Source: Pelomonas sp. Root1217 (lineage in GTDB: Bacteria > Pseudomonadota > Gammaproteobacteria > Burkholderiales > Burkholderiaceae_C). From it: DNA of 64,000 nt. Positions 27,134 to 38,951 of the stretch are shown one piece after another. The number at the start of each line of letters is the position of its first letter. The first letter of the stretch is position 1. The position numbers were made by a program, and so were the translations under genes. Under the pieces are notes generated by a model. That model saw only the letters and a program-made list of their open reading frames with translations. It ran no database searches and was not told the origin of the DNA. The DNA lies in the NCBI RefSeq assembly GCF_001425705.1, contig NZ_LMDC01000023.1, forward strand, positions 63,463 to 127,462. Direction: 5' to 3'.

Positions 27134-27748
27134 TCAAGGCATGCCGTTGTCCACGTAGTCGCCAAAGCCGGGCCGGCTGCCGAGCCGCTGCATCCAGGCG
27201 TCCACCGCCGGCAGTTCCGCGCGCTCGATGGGTGCGTTTTTCCAGCGCTGGGCCGACAGGCCGAGCACGACGTCGGCCAGCGTGAACTCGGGTCCACAGA
27301 CATGAGCGTTGGTGCGCGCGAGCTGGGCGTCCAGCATGCCCATGTGCTTGTTCCAGTTGGCCACGCCTGCAGTGATGGCCTCGGCCGTGGCCGGCTGGCC
27401 GCGCACCAGCGCCATGAAGGCGACGCGCCAGCTGTTGTTCAGCTCGCCGGCCTGCCAGTCCATCCACTGCTCGACGCGGGCACGCGCCTGCGCCTCGGTG
27501 GGCAGCAGCGTGCTCGCGTAGCGCTGGGTGGCGAGATAGCGGCAGATGGTGTTGCTCTCCCACAGCACGAAGTCGCCGTCGATGAGGACGGGAATGAGCC
27601 CGTTGGGGTTCATCGCCAGATAGCCCGGCTCCTGCGGCGAGCGAAAACCCGCACCCCAATCCTCGCGGTCGAGTTCGAGATCGAGTTGCGCGGCGGTCCA
27701 CATAACCTTGCGGACGTTGATGGAGGTGAGGCGGCCGAGCAGCTTCAT
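27134..27748 (-). CDS. Glutathione S-transferase family protein
   Basis: 204 aa. The thioredoxin-like N-terminal half has TSINVRKVMWTAAQLDLE, NPNGLIPVLIDGDFVLWESNTICRYLA (cis-Pro and ESNTI glutathione-binding motif). The helical C-terminal half has FTLADVVLGLSAQRW. The ATG at 27748 is chosen over an upstream TTG. The stop is 6 nt from the stop of the convergent hypothetical gene. Confidence 0.9.
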   Translation of the reverse strand: MKLLGRLTSINVRKVMWTAAQLDLELDREDWGAGFRSPQEPGYLAMNPNGLIPVLIDGDFVLWESNTICRYLATQRYASTLLPTEAQARARVEQWMDWQAGELNNSWRVAFMALVRGQPATAEAITAGVANWNKHMGMLDAQLARTNAHVCGPEFTLADVVLGLSAQRWKNAPIERAELPAVDAWMQRLGSRPGFGDYVDNGMP

Positions 27749-28026
27749 CGTGGCGTTGGGCAAGAGACGGGGCGGCCCATTGTGTCAGCCGGCTTGCATG
27801 GTGAAGCGCCGTTTCAGCCGCGGATATGACAGCGGCTTGCTGTCAAGACAAGCGCACGGTCCAGCGGCCCGCTTCGTCGCAGGCCAGCTGCACGAGGCCC
27901 GGCCCCCGAACGCCGCCGATGCTCGCGTCACTCAGCGCGGTCAGCTCGCGCAACAGCACGCTGACGCGCTCGTCCAGCCGCTTAGCCAGCCGCGTCAGCG
28001 CGACCGGCTCGCCATCGGGCGCCAGC

Positions 28027-30372
<2,346 letters not shown>

Positions 30373-30387
30373 ATGCACATCAACCAA

Positions 30388-30424
30388 GAAAAAGGCCCCG
30401 CGCCTTGCACAGGCAGCGGGGCTT
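30388..30424 (-). terminator. Intrinsic terminator between transporter and molybdoenzyme genes
   Basis: On the minus strand, AGCCCCGC and GCGGGGCC pair across a 14-nt loop, followed by a run of five T. It lies directly after the MFS gene and just before the downstream molybdoenzyme gene, so it may limit read-through. Confidence 0.75.
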
Positions 30425-30444
30425 GTCAGCCTAGCAGGACCGGA

Positions 30445-32115
30445 TCAGTTGAAGAACTTGCCCACGTTGATCAGGGTCTTGTAGACCCCCCAGGCCAGCG
30501 GGATGCCCACGGCGGCCCAGGCCAGCACGACGATGAACGTCGGCGTGGCGGCCGCCTGGCCACTGCCGCTGCCCACCTCGGTGGCGGCGGCGCGCTCATG
30601 CGCCAGACGCTTTTCCTCGGCCAGCTCGGCGTCGGTCATGAAGTACTTGTCCGCGACCGGCTTGACCATCAGGTTGGCAATCAGGCCGACGACCAGCATC
30701 CCAACCAGGATGTACATGGTCTGGTTGTAGACCTGCTCGCGCGGCAGGCCCAGGCCGAGCTGGTAGTCGCGCATGTAGTTCACGACGACCGGGCCGAGGA
30801 TGCCGGCCGTGGCCCAAGCCGTCAGCAGGCGGCCGTGGATGGCGCCCACCATCTGCGTGCCGAACAGGTCCGCCAGGTAGGCCGGCACGGTGGAGAAGCC
30901 GCCGCCGTACATGCTCAGGATGATGCAGACGGCGCCGACGAAGAGCAGCTTGGAGCCGGCCGCGGCGCTGCCCGGGATGCTGGCGTAGAGGACGCCACCC
31001 AGCACGAAGAAGACGACGTAGGTCATCTTGCGGCCGAGCTTGTCGGACAGGCTGGCCCAGAAGAAACGGCCGCCGATGTTGAACAGGCTCAGCAAGGCCG
31101 TGAAGCCAGCAGCGACGCCGGCGATCTTGGCGAGCTGCGCCTTGTCGAGTTCACCGAACTTGGCCGTCAGGCCGATCAGCGAACCGCCGAAGATTTCCTG
31201 CAGCATCGGGCTGGCCATGCCGATGACGCCGATGCCGGCCGACACGTTCATGCACAACGCGATCCACACCAGCCAGAACTGCGGGATGCCCCAGACCTTC
31301 TTCACATGCACGTGGCGCTGCGTGATCATGGCGTTGCTGCCCTGAGCGACCGGCGCGGTCCAGCCGGCCGGCTTCCAGCCCGTCGGCGGCACGCGGTAGC
31401 CGAGTGCTCCGCCGATCATGAAGACGAAGTAGATGAGGGCCATGACGATGAAGGTCTGAGTCACGCCGACATCGGTGGCCGTCGCGAACATCTTCATCAG
31501 CTCTGCCGCCAGCGGCGAGCCGATCATGGCACCGCCGCCAAAGCCCATGATGGCCATGCCGGTGGCCATGCCGCGCTTGTCCGGGAACCACTTGATCAGC
31601 GTGCTGACCGGACTGATGTAGCCCAGCCCGAGACCGATGCCGCCGATGACGCCGCTGCCGAGGATCATCAGCCAGAACTGGTGTAGATGAATGCCCAACG
31701 CCGAGATCAGCATGCCGCCGCACCAGCACAGGGCAGACACGATACCGGCCTTGCGTGGCCCGGCGCGTTCCAGCCAGCCGCCCCAGATTGCCGCTGCGCA
31801 ACCAAGGAAGACGAAGAAGAGGGTGTACATCCAGCCCAGCGTCGAGACCTTCCAGTCGCAACCGCTGACGAAGAGCTCCTGGAAGAAGCCCACGTCGGCG
31901 CCGCACTTGATCGCCTCCTTGATGCCCAGGGCCTTGGACAGCGGCAGCCAGAACACCGAGAAGCCGTAGGCCATGCCGATGCACAGATGGATGGCGAGGG
32001 CCGCCGGCGGCACCAGCCAGCGGTTGAAGCCGACGCCGGCAATGGTTCTTTCCTTGTCGAGCCAGCCTGCGCTCCGACCCGGACCGGGCACGGCATCCAA
32101 TCCCACTGAAGACAT
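30445..32115 (-). CDS. MFS transporter, oxalate/formate antiporter (OxlT)-like
   Basis: 556 aa with about 12 membrane segments. It resembles the OxlT/OFA subfamily: NRWLVPPAALAIHLCIGMAYGFSVFWLPLSKALG, GGIGLGLGYISPVSTLIKWFPDKRGMATGMAIMGFGGGAMIG, GRFFWASLSDKLGRK and FGTQMVGAIHGRLLTAWATAGILGPV. AAGGGAA precedes the ATG. It precedes the YdeP/FdhF-like gene and is divergent from an NtrC-type regulator. Confidence 0.88.
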   Translation of the reverse strand: MSSVGLDAVPGPGRSAGWLDKERTIAGVGFNRWLVPPAALAIHLCIGMAYGFSVFWLPLSKALGIKEAIKCGADVGFFQELFVSGCDWKVSTLGWMYTLFFVFLGCAAAIWGGWLERAGPRKAGIVSALCWCGGMLISALGIHLHQFWLMILGSGVIGGIGLGLGYISPVSTLIKWFPDKRGMATGMAIMGFGGGAMIGSPLAAELMKMFATATDVGVTQTFIVMALIYFVFMIGGALGYRVPPTGWKPAGWTAPVAQGSNAMITQRHVHVKKVWGIPQFWLVWIALCMNVSAGIGVIGMASPMLQEIFGGSLIGLTAKFGELDKAQLAKIAGVAAGFTALLSLFNIGGRFFWASLSDKLGRKMTYVVFFVLGGVLYASIPGSAAAGSKLLFVGAVCIILSMYGGGFSTVPAYLADLFGTQMVGAIHGRLLTAWATAGILGPVVVNYMRDYQLGLGLPREQVYNQTMYILVGMLVVGLIANLMVKPVADKYFMTDAELAEEKRLAHERAAATEVGSGSGQAAATPTFIVVLAWAAVGIPLAWGVYKTLINVGKFFN

Positions 32116-32226
32116 GGTGTTCCCTTTGACGTTGATGTGAATCTCGTGCGCAGCCACCATCAGCCCGCCCGAGGCGGCGCAGGATACGGGTTGCTTTGTG
32201 ACGAGTCCCCCGTCGAAGTGGCGATT

Positions 32227-32240
32227 TAGGGAAAAACCTA
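32227..32240. promoter_or_regulatory. TAGG-GAAAAA-CCTA dyad in the divergent region
   Basis: Short dyad TAGG-N6-CCTA in the 187-nt gap between the transporter start and the NtrC-type regulator start. Position suits an operator for either gene. No sigma-54 promoter could be found in the gap. Confidence 0.3.
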
Positions 32241-32302
32241 GCTCGTCGTTCAGAAAATCCGGGCAGATGGCACGGTTGGATGGGCGGCTATCCTGCTGCG
32301 CC

Positions 32303-33646
32303 ATGCGACGCGTATTGATCATTGACGACCATCCCGGCGTGGGCCAGGCGCTGGAACTGCTGCTGTCCCTGCACGACATCGAGGCCAGTATGGCCACCAG
32401 CCCCGAAGAGGGCCTGGCCCTGCTCGACAAGCGCGCCTTCGGCCTCGTCATCCAGGACATGAATTTCACGGCCGACACGACCTCGGGCGAGGAAGGCGAG
32501 CAGCTGTTTCGCGCCATCCGCGCGCGCCGCCCGGACCTTCCCGTCATCCTGCTGACGGCCTGGACGCGGCTGGACGCCGCCGTGGCCCTCGTCAAGGCCG
32601 GCGCGGCCGACTACCTCGCCAAACCCTGGGACGACGCCAAGCTGATTGCGACCGTCGAAAACCTGCTGGAGCTGGGCGAGGCCAACCGCGAGATCGCGCA
32701 GCTGCGCGAGGCACGGTCGGCCAGGCGCGCAGCGCTGGCACGGCGCTACGACCTCGCTGGCCTCGTGTTCGGCTCCGATGCGATGGCCAATTTGCTCGAA
32801 CTGGCCGGCCAGATCGCCGCGGCGCCGGTGCCGGTACTGATCACGGGGCCGAACGGCGCCGGCAAGGAACGCATCGCGGCCTTCGTGCACGCCAATTCAA
32901 GCGCGCATGACGGCCCCTTCGTCGCTCTGAACTGCGGCGCCCTGCCGGCCGACCTCATCGAGGCCGAGCTGTTCGGCAGCGACAGCGGCGCCTACACCGG
33001 CGCGGCCAAGGCGCGCGTGGGCCGCTTCGAGGCGGCCGACGGCGGCACCCTTTTCTTGGACGAGATCGGCAACCTGCCGCTGGCCGGCCAGGTCAAGCTG
33101 CTGCGCGTGCTGGAGACCGGCCAGTTCGAGCGCCTGGGCTCGAGCAAGACGCGCCAGGTGCTGGTGCGCGTGCTGAGCGCGACCAATGCCGACCTGCGCG
33201 CCATGGTCAAGACGGGCGCCTTCCGCGAGGACCTGTTCTATCGCCTCAATCTCATTGAGCTGAGGCTGCCGCCGCTGGCCGAGCGCCGCGACGATGTGCT
33301 GCCGCTGGCAGAGCATTTCCTGGCCGGCCGCGCGCGTTTGAGCGAGGCCGCGCGCGAGTCCCTGCTCGCCCACCGTTGGCCAGGCAATGTGCGCGAACTG
33401 AAGAACGCCGTCGAACGCGCGGCCCTGCTGTGCCAGGGCGGTGAAATCACGCCGGCCCTGCTGGGGCTGGAGGAAGCCAATGGCAATGGCGGCGGCGCCT
33501 GGCGCAACCTCGACGAGCCCAGCCGCGAGGCCGTCGTCGCGGCGCTGAACGCGGCCGGCGGCGTGGTCAGCCGCGCGGCCAGCCAGCTGGGTCTGTCGCG
33601 CCAGGCGCTGTACCGGCGCTTGGAGCGTTATGGGATAACGCCTTGA
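32303..33646 (+). CDS. NtrC-family sigma-54-dependent response regulator
   Basis: 447 aa. The receiver domain is at about 1-125 ([10 protein letters not shown]; phospho-acceptor D in LVIQDMNF). The AAA+ domain (about 155-390) has Walker [10 protein letters not shown], the sigma-54 loop as GAYTGA (not GAFTGA), Walker [12 protein letters not shown] and [25 protein letters not shown]. The Fis-type HTH ends the protein ([22 protein letters not shown]). Its stop overlaps the start of the kinase gene by 1 nt. Confidence 0.93.
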   Translation: MRRVLIIDDHPGVGQALELLLSLHDIEASMATSPEEGLALLDKRAFGLVIQDMNFTADTTSGEEGEQLFRAIRARRPDLPVILLTAWTRLDAAVALVKAGAADYLAKPWDDAKLIATVENLLELGEANREIAQLREARSARRAALARRYDLAGLVFGSDAMANLLELAGQIAAAPVPVLITGPNGAGKERIAAFVHANSSAHDGPFVALNCGALPADLIEAELFGSDSGAYTGAAKARVGRFEAADGGTLFLDEIGNLPLAGQVKLLRVLETGQFERLGSSKTRQVLVRVLSATNADLRAMVKTGAFREDLFYRLNLIELRLPPLAERRDDVLPLAEHFLAGRARLSEAARESLLAHRWPGNVRELKNAVERAALLCQGGEITPALLGLEEANGNGGGAWRNLDEPSREAVVAALNAAGGVVSRAASQLGLSRQALYRRLERYGITP

Positions 33647-35007
33647 TGCCGTTGTCGCTGCGCGCACGCGCCTTGCTGGCACTCTGTGCGGCGGCGGTGG
33701 TGCCGCCCCTGGTCATCCTCGGCGTGCGGCGCGCGGGCCTGGATGCGGGCATTGCGCTGGCCGTGGCGGTGATCGTCATGCTGCCGCTGATCGGCTGGCT
33801 GGCGGCATTCTGGCTGGCGCCGCTGCTGCGGCTCACGCGCGCGCTCGAAGGCGCCGTGTTGAGCTATCGCGACGGCGACTTCAGCCTCAACTTGGCGCCA
33901 GACGGCCCGCGTGAGCTGATCGAGCTGACGCAACTGCACGCCGAGCTCGGCCTGGCCCTGCGCGAGCAGCGCCAGCACCTGGCCCAGCGCGAGCTGCTGC
34001 TGGACACCGTCGTGCAGAACACGCCCGTCGCGCTGGTGCTGACGGCGCCGAGCGAGCGCATCGCCATTGCCAACCTGGCCGCACGCCAGTTGCTGGGCGA
34101 CGGCCGCAGCCTGACCGGGCTGGACTTCCCCACCGTCATCGCCCACCTGCCGGAGGCGCTGCGCGAGGCCCTCGCCGGCGACGCCGACCGGCTTTTCGCG
34201 GTGACGCTGCCCGACGGATCGGAGGAAACCTTCCACCACAGCACGCGCACATTCAGGCTGCAGGGCCAGCCGCATCGGCTGCGGCTGCTGCGGCGCATGA
34301 CGCGGGAGCTGTCGCGGGCCGAAGTCGCGACGTGGAAGCGCGTCATCCGCGTGTTGAGCCACGAGTTGAACAACTCGCTGGCGCCGATTTCGTCATTGGC
34401 CCACAGCGGCGCCGAGCTGGCGCGGCGCGGCAACACCGAGCGGCTGCTGCAGGTGCTGGCCAGCATTGGCGAACGGGCGGCACATCTGCATGTCTTCCTG
34501 AGCGGCTACGCGGCCTTCGCCAAGCTGCCGGCGCCGCGCCGCGAGGCGGTGGACTGGCCGGCCTTTATCGCGCGGCTGGCGACGCTGGGCGAGTTCCGCG
34601 TCGAGGGCGCGCCGCCCGATCAGCCCGGCTGGTTCGATGCGGCCCAGATCGAACAAGCCCTGCTCAACCTGATCAAGAACGCCCATGAGTCGGGCAGCGA
34701 CCCCGACGAGATCCTGCTGCGCCTGGCCAGCCAGGGCGGCGAGTTGCGCATCGAAGTGCTGGACCGCGGCCCCGGCATGAGCGAGGCGGTGCTGGCCCAG
34801 GCCCTGCTGCCCTTCTATTCCACCAAGCGCTCCGAACCCGGCTCCCGGGGCGGCACGGGCCTCGGGCTGGCGCTGGCGCGGGAGATTGCCGAAGCCCACG
34901 ACGGCCATATCGCGCTGGCCAACCGTGACGGTGGTGGGCTGCGGGTGACGATCCGGCTGCCATGGCGCGCCGTCCTGTCGAATGAGGATGCCAAAGCGAG
35001 CAATTAG
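33646..35007 (+). CDS. NtrY-like sensor histidine kinase
   Basis: 453 aa. Two N-terminal membrane segments lie at about 8-28 and 36-62, with almost no periplasmic loop. A HAMP-like and PAS-like region follows (about 110-215). The HisKA motif is RVLSHELNNSLAPISSLAHS (H239). The ATPase domain has NLIKNAHESG, DRGPGMSE and GGTGLGLALAREI. The lack of a periplasmic domain suggests a membrane or cytoplasmic signal. Confidence 0.92.
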   Translation: MPLSLRARALLALCAAAVVPPLVILGVRRAGLDAGIALAVAVIVMLPLIGWLAAFWLAPLLRLTRALEGAVLSYRDGDFSLNLAPDGPRELIELTQLHAELGLALREQRQHLAQRELLLDTVVQNTPVALVLTAPSERIAIANLAARQLLGDGRSLTGLDFPTVIAHLPEALREALAGDADRLFAVTLPDGSEETFHHSTRTFRLQGQPHRLRLLRRMTRELSRAEVATWKRVIRVLSHELNNSLAPISSLAHSGAELARRGNTERLLQVLASIGERAAHLHVFLSGYAAFAKLPAPRREAVDWPAFIARLATLGEFRVEGAPPDQPGWFDAAQIEQALLNLIKNAHESGSDPDEILLRLASQGGELRIEVLDRGPGMSEAVLAQALLPFYSTKRSEPGSRGGTGLGLALAREIAEAHDGHIALANRDGGGLRVTIRLPWRAVLSNEDAKASN

Positions 35008-35069
35008 TGACAGAGTGCACAACTTGTTTCAGCGCGCCACCGTCGGCACGCTGCCTTGGGAGCCGTGCC

Positions 35070-36137
35070 ATGTCTCTACGCGCTTTGACCCTGCTGGGTC
35101 TCGCTGCCCTCGCCTGCACCGCCCAGGCGCAGTCGCAATACCGCGTCTTCGCCGAGGCCTACAGCGGCTACTACAACAGTATCCAGACAACCAGCCCCGT
35201 CTTTGGCCTGGACCCCGGCGGCAACCCGAACACCGTCTACGGCAGCGTCTATTACGGCTACGACTACCTCAGCGGCGCCGCCTACGACCAGGCCACGCCC
35301 CTACCCAATGTGACGGCCGGTGGCGTCTGGGCAGGTGATGCCAGCCAAGGCATGACACCCGTCACCGCCAATGCCTACGGCATGACGGACTGGGGCAGCA
35401 ACCATGCCAGCGCCTCGCTGGCCGGCTTCACACCGGTGAGCCAGAGCTACGACGGCCAGTTCGTCGTCGGCGCGACCAGCTGGCCTATGCACGTGGAAAG
35501 CAACAACCAGACTTATGCGACCGGGCGCTCGGCCTGGGAGGAGCTCTACCAGATCGGCGGCGGCACCGGCACGGGCACCTTCACGGGCACCATCCACATC
35601 GACGGCAGCCTCGCCGGCATCACGACGGGCAATGGCGGCGCGTCCATCGACTGGTCGCTGCGCTCCTTCTCCAACCAGGTCGTCGCGTCGGTCTACGCCT
35701 CCTACGACGCGGGCTCGGACCACTGGAACAAGAGCGTCTACAGCGACGGCCTGTGGACCTACACGGACGGCAACGGCACGCTGACGATCAACGAGGATGT
35801 CGTCGGCAGCTATAGCTTCACCTATGGCGCAGCGCTATACCTGAAGTCTGAGCTGAGCACGAGCATCAGCGGCAACGGTGCCGCGGACTTCTCCAATACC
35901 GTGCAGTTCACGGGCATGCAGTTGCCGCAGGGCTCGACGGTCTATGTGCTGTCTGGCGCCGCTGCGTCGGACTACGGCATCAGCTTCGCCGGCAATGGCA
36001 GCGGCACGATCTGCCAGAACCTGGCTTGCGCGACCGGCGGCGGCGGCCTGCCCATTCCCGAACCCGAAACCTATGCGCTGCTGCTGTCGGGCCTGAGCGT
36101 CATCGCCTGGGTGGCGCGTCGCCGTCGCAGCCGTTGA
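35070..36137 (+). CDS. PEP-CTERM secreted protein
   Basis: 355 aa. Signal peptide about 1-20 (ending AQAQ), then a long Gly/Ser/Thr/Tyr/Asn-rich, beta-type domain with no recognised fold. The C-terminus is a full sorting signal: PIPEPETYALLLSGLSVIAW then RRRRSR. Such proteins are cut and anchored by exosortase, which is not in this window. It follows the NtrC/NtrY-like pair by 62 nt. Confidence 0.88.
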   Translation: MSLRALTLLGLAALACTAQAQSQYRVFAEAYSGYYNSIQTTSPVFGLDPGGNPNTVYGSVYYGYDYLSGAAYDQATPLPNVTAGGVWAGDASQGMTPVTANAYGMTDWGSNHASASLAGFTPVSQSYDGQFVVGATSWPMHVESNNQTYATGRSAWEELYQIGGGTGTGTFTGTIHIDGSLAGITTGNGGASIDWSLRSFSNQVVASVYASYDAGSDHWNKSVYSDGLWTYTDGNGTLTINEDVVGSYSFTYGAALYLKSELSTSISGNGAADFSNTVQFTGMQLPQGSTVYVLSGAAASDYGISFAGNGSGTICQNLACATGGGGLPIPEPETYALLLSGLSVIAWVARRRRSR

Positions 36138-36146
36138 GTCAACAGC

Positions 36147-37106
36147 TCAGATCAGCAGGGCCGCCAGGCCGCTGAAGCTGAAAAAGGCCAGGCCGGTCGA
36201 CGCCAGGATGATGCGCGCGATGCGGCCGTTGTCCGCGCCGTAGCGCTCGGCCAGCAGCGACACATTGCTGGCGCTGGGCAGCGCGGCCGCCAGCGTCAGC
36301 GCAACCAGCTGCGGCCAGGCCAGCGGCGCCCCCAGCCAGCGCGCCGCGGCACCCAAGGCGAAGACCAGGGCCGGATGCAGCAGCAGCTTGATGGCGGCCA
36401 CGGGCAGGTAAAGCGCCGCCGGCGTCACACGGCCGGCCTTGCGGTTGGCCCGGCCCGAGCGGCTGAGCACCGCGCCAATGGAGAACAGCGCCACCGGCGA
36501 GGCCGCATCGCCCAGCATGGCAATGACCTTGGCCAGTGGCCCCGGCAACACCAGGCCGCTGACGCCCAAAGCCGCACCCAGGGCAATGGACCAGGGCAGC
36601 GGATTGGAAGCGGCCGCCTTCAGCGCCTGCACGAAAGCCGCCCGGCCGGCATGGCCGCTGGCCCCCGCCTGTGCCAGAGCGATGCACAGCGAGCTCGTCA
36701 CGAACAGGTCGGCCAGGATGGTGCTGACGACAGCCCCGCCGGCGGCATTGCCCAGCAACGCGACGATCAGCGGCACGCCCATGAAGCCGGTGTTGGGGAA
36801 GGCCGCCACCAGGGCGCCAAAGGCGGCGTCCTTCATGCCCACGCGCTCGGACAACGTCGTTGCCACCGTGAAGAAGACGATCAGCAGCGCCGAGCTGAGA
36901 TACACGCCGAGCAGGGCCGGGTTGAGCAGCTCCAGCAGCGGCGTGTCGCGCCCGAAGCGAAACAGCAGGCAAGGCAGCGCAAAGAAAAGCACGAAACCGT
37001 TCAGGCCTGGAATGGCGCTGTCCGGCAGCAGGCCACGCTCGGCGGCCAGCCAGCCACACAGCACCAGCGCGAAGAATGGAAAGGTCGTGGCGAGAACGGC
37101 AAGCAT
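36147..37106 (-). CDS. AEC (auxin efflux carrier) family transporter
   Basis: 319 aa with about ten membrane segments. Typical parts are FFALPCLLFRF, AAFPNTGFMGVPLIVALLG, ALFSIGAVLS and LPSASNVSLLAERYGADNGRIARIILASTGLAFFS. Members export or import organic acids such as malate or malonate. The substrate is unknown. It is convergent with the PEP-CTERM gene, 9 nt between stops. Confidence 0.9.
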   Translation of the reverse strand: MLAVLATTFPFFALVLCGWLAAERGLLPDSAIPGLNGFVLFFALPCLLFRFGRDTPLLELLNPALLGVYLSSALLIVFFTVATTLSERVGMKDAAFGALVAAFPNTGFMGVPLIVALLGNAAGGAVVSTILADLFVTSSLCIALAQAGASGHAGRAAFVQALKAAASNPLPWSIALGAALGVSGLVLPGPLAKVIAMLGDAASPVALFSIGAVLSRSGRANRKAGRVTPAALYLPVAAIKLLLHPALVFALGAAARWLGAPLAWPQLVALTLAAALPSASNVSLLAERYGADNGRIARIILASTGLAFFSFSGLAALLI

Positions 37107-37212
37107 GGTCCGGGGGGCGAGTATCAAGGGCCGTGAGCGAATGCGCGGACCGGCCCGCTTTGTAACAAAGGGGGATGGCAGCCCCCTGGGGTGACCCCTA
37201 ATATGCCGCGCC

Positions 37213-38256
37213 ATGCGCATGCCCAATCTCTCCCTGCCACCGCCAGCCGCTGCCGCGCCGCTGGACGAAGGGCAGGCGCTGGGCGTGTGGCGGCTGGAGA
37301 AACCGCTGGCCGACGGCGAGCAGGCTCATGCCGGCCAGTGGTACAGCGCCCACCATGCGCTGGCCACCGAGCAGAAGGCGGCCGTGCTCGTGCTGGACCG
37401 CAGCGACCAGGGCGCCGGCGTCATGCTGCGCTATGCCGACCAGGCCGGCGACCTCGCCAAGCTGCAGCACCCGCACATCGCCGTGCCCAGCGACAGCGGC
37501 GTGACGCCCGATTCCCATCCCTACCTGATCGTCGACGGCGAGCATGGCGAGCCGGTGCTGCCGCAGTTGCACAGCTTGAGCCTGCGCCAGCGCGTCGAGT
37601 TGCTGGTGCAGCTCTGCGAAGCCCTGCGCTCGGCCCACCAGCAGGGCTGGCTGCTGGCCGAGATCGACCCCGCCATGATCTGGCTCGGCCCCGAAGGCGG
37701 CGTGCGCCTGATGGGCCTGGGCTTGACCAAGATCCCCGACCCGACCGACCCCTTCGACCGCGGCCTGAGCCTCGGCGCCTCGCCGGCCTTCGTCGCGCCC
37801 GAGCGCCGCAACGGCGAACCTCCCACCCTCGCCAGCGAGATCTACGGCCTGGGCGCCCTGGCCCGCGTCTTCATCTGCGGCTGGGAAGACACGCCCCGGG
37901 GCCTGGCGCCGCTGCGCGGTAGCGTGGCCGACGCCTGGCCGCAGATGAAGGAGGCGCAGCAGATCAAGCTCGACGCCCTGCTGCGCGGCACCATGGCCGA
38001 ATCGCCCGAGCTGCGCACGCGCGGCGCCGAGGGCCTGGCCGACGAGTTGCGCGAATGGCTGGGCCTCGCCCCTCCGCGCAGCACCGGCAGCGCCGCCGAA
38101 TTGGCGTCTGCCGTCGCAGCCAAGCCGCGGCCGGCCTGGTGGAAGCGCTGGCTGTGGCTGGGGGCAGCCGCCGGCCTGGGCCTGCTGGCCATGGCGGCGC
38201 GCGTCGCCGAACCGCCGACGTCGACCGCCGGCACACAGAGCCAGTCGCGGGGCTGA
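37213..38256 (+). CDS. Membrane-anchored protein pseudokinase
   Basis: 347 aa. It follows the Ser/Thr kinase fold (about 22-285) but key residues are lost. The HRD..K..N loop reads AEIDPAMIWLGP (about 149-160), the DFG motif reads MGLG (167-170), and no clear VAIK lysine is visible. The APE motif is kept (VAPERRNG, 194-201). A C-terminal membrane helix lies at about 313-335. It is probably a non-catalytic scaffold or regulator. The next gene along the strand is a PEP-CTERM protein. Confidence 0.75.
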   Translation: MRMPNLSLPPPAAAAPLDEGQALGVWRLEKPLADGEQAHAGQWYSAHHALATEQKAAVLVLDRSDQGAGVMLRYADQAGDLAKLQHPHIAVPSDSGVTPDSHPYLIVDGEHGEPVLPQLHSLSLRQRVELLVQLCEALRSAHQQGWLLAEIDPAMIWLGPEGGVRLMGLGLTKIPDPTDPFDRGLSLGASPAFVAPERRNGEPPTLASEIYGLGALARVFICGWEDTPRGLAPLRGSVADAWPQMKEAQQIKLDALLRGTMAESPELRTRGAEGLADELREWLGLAPPRSTGSAAELASAVAAKPRPAWWKRWLWLGAAAGLGLLAMAARVAEPPTSTAGTQSQSRG

Positions 38257-38294
38257 CCCTCGGAACCGCGAGGATCGGGGGATTGTTTGGGGAT

Positions 38295-38310
38295 GCGCCG
38301 AGGACGGCGC
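38295..38310. terminator. GC hairpin between pseudokinase and PEP-CTERM genes
   Basis: GCGCCG-AGGA-CGGCGC, a perfect 6-bp stem, lies 39 nt after the pseudokinase stop. No T-tract follows, so termination is uncertain. Confidence 0.3.
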
Positions 38311-38348
38311 TCGGCAACAATGCGACCCCCTACCCTCTGGAGGTTTCC

Positions 38349-38951
38349 ATGGCTCGTTCCCTGCGCGCGACGCTGATCGTCCTCGGCTCCGCCCTGCCGC
38401 TGGCCGTTTCTGCCGCCGGCTTCGCCACCGATGCCGAGGGCTGGACGACGCCCGTGGGCGGCACCCAAGCCTGGCAGGCCACCGGCGGCAACGGCGGGGG
38501 CTGGGTCCAGGTCGAGGACCTCGACGGCAACACCGACATCTTGCTCACCGCGCCGTCGGGCTGGCTGGGCAACTGGTCGGCCTACCTGGGTGGCACGCTG
38601 TCCTTCGATGCAAGAACCGTCAACAACGCGTCCGTCGACTGGTCCGGATTCGGTGAGGTCCGGATCAGCGGCCCGGGCGGCAGCCTGGTGCTCGATCTCG
38701 CACCGGCCGCCCCGGACGGCCAGTGGCGCCACTACAGCGCGGCACTGACACCCGCCGCCGGCTGGGGGCCCTCGCTGGCCAGTGTGCTTGCCAACGTGAC
38801 CAGCTTGACCATCAACGGCGAATTCCATGCAGGCCCAGGCGAAGTCGTCGGCTTTGACAACATCCAGGTCACGGCCGTGCCCGAGCCGGCCAGCGCAGCG
38901 TTGCTGCTTGGCGGGCTGGGCCTGCTGGCCGGCCTGCGGCGCAAGCGCTGA
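38349..38951 (+). CDS. PEP-CTERM protein with laminin-B-like domain
   Basis: 200 aa. Signal peptide about 1-22. The middle (GFATDAEGWTT...GGGWVQVEDLDG..., SAYLGGTLSFDARTVN, VGFDNIQVT) resembles a laminin B/domain-IV or CBM-like jelly roll. The sorting signal is VPEPASAALLLGGLGLLAGLRRKR. TGGAGG precedes the ATG. The stop overlaps the next start (TGATG), so it is coupled to the polymerase gene. Confidence 0.85.
   Translation: MARSLRATLIVLGSALPLAVSAAGFATDAEGWTTPVGGTQAWQATGGNGGGWVQVEDLDGNTDILLTAPSGWLGNWSAYLGGTLSFDARTVNNASVDWSGFGEVRISGPGGSLVLDLAPAAPDGQWRHYSAALTPAAGWGPSLASVLANVTSLTINGEFHAGPGEVVGFDNIQVTAVPEPASAALLLGGLGLLAGLRRKR

Noticed and set aside
32116-32302. Sigma-54 promoter for the oxalate/formate-type transporter
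   Set aside because: TGGCACGGTTGGATGG near 32270 lacks the TTGC element at the right spacing, and nothing better occurs on either strand.
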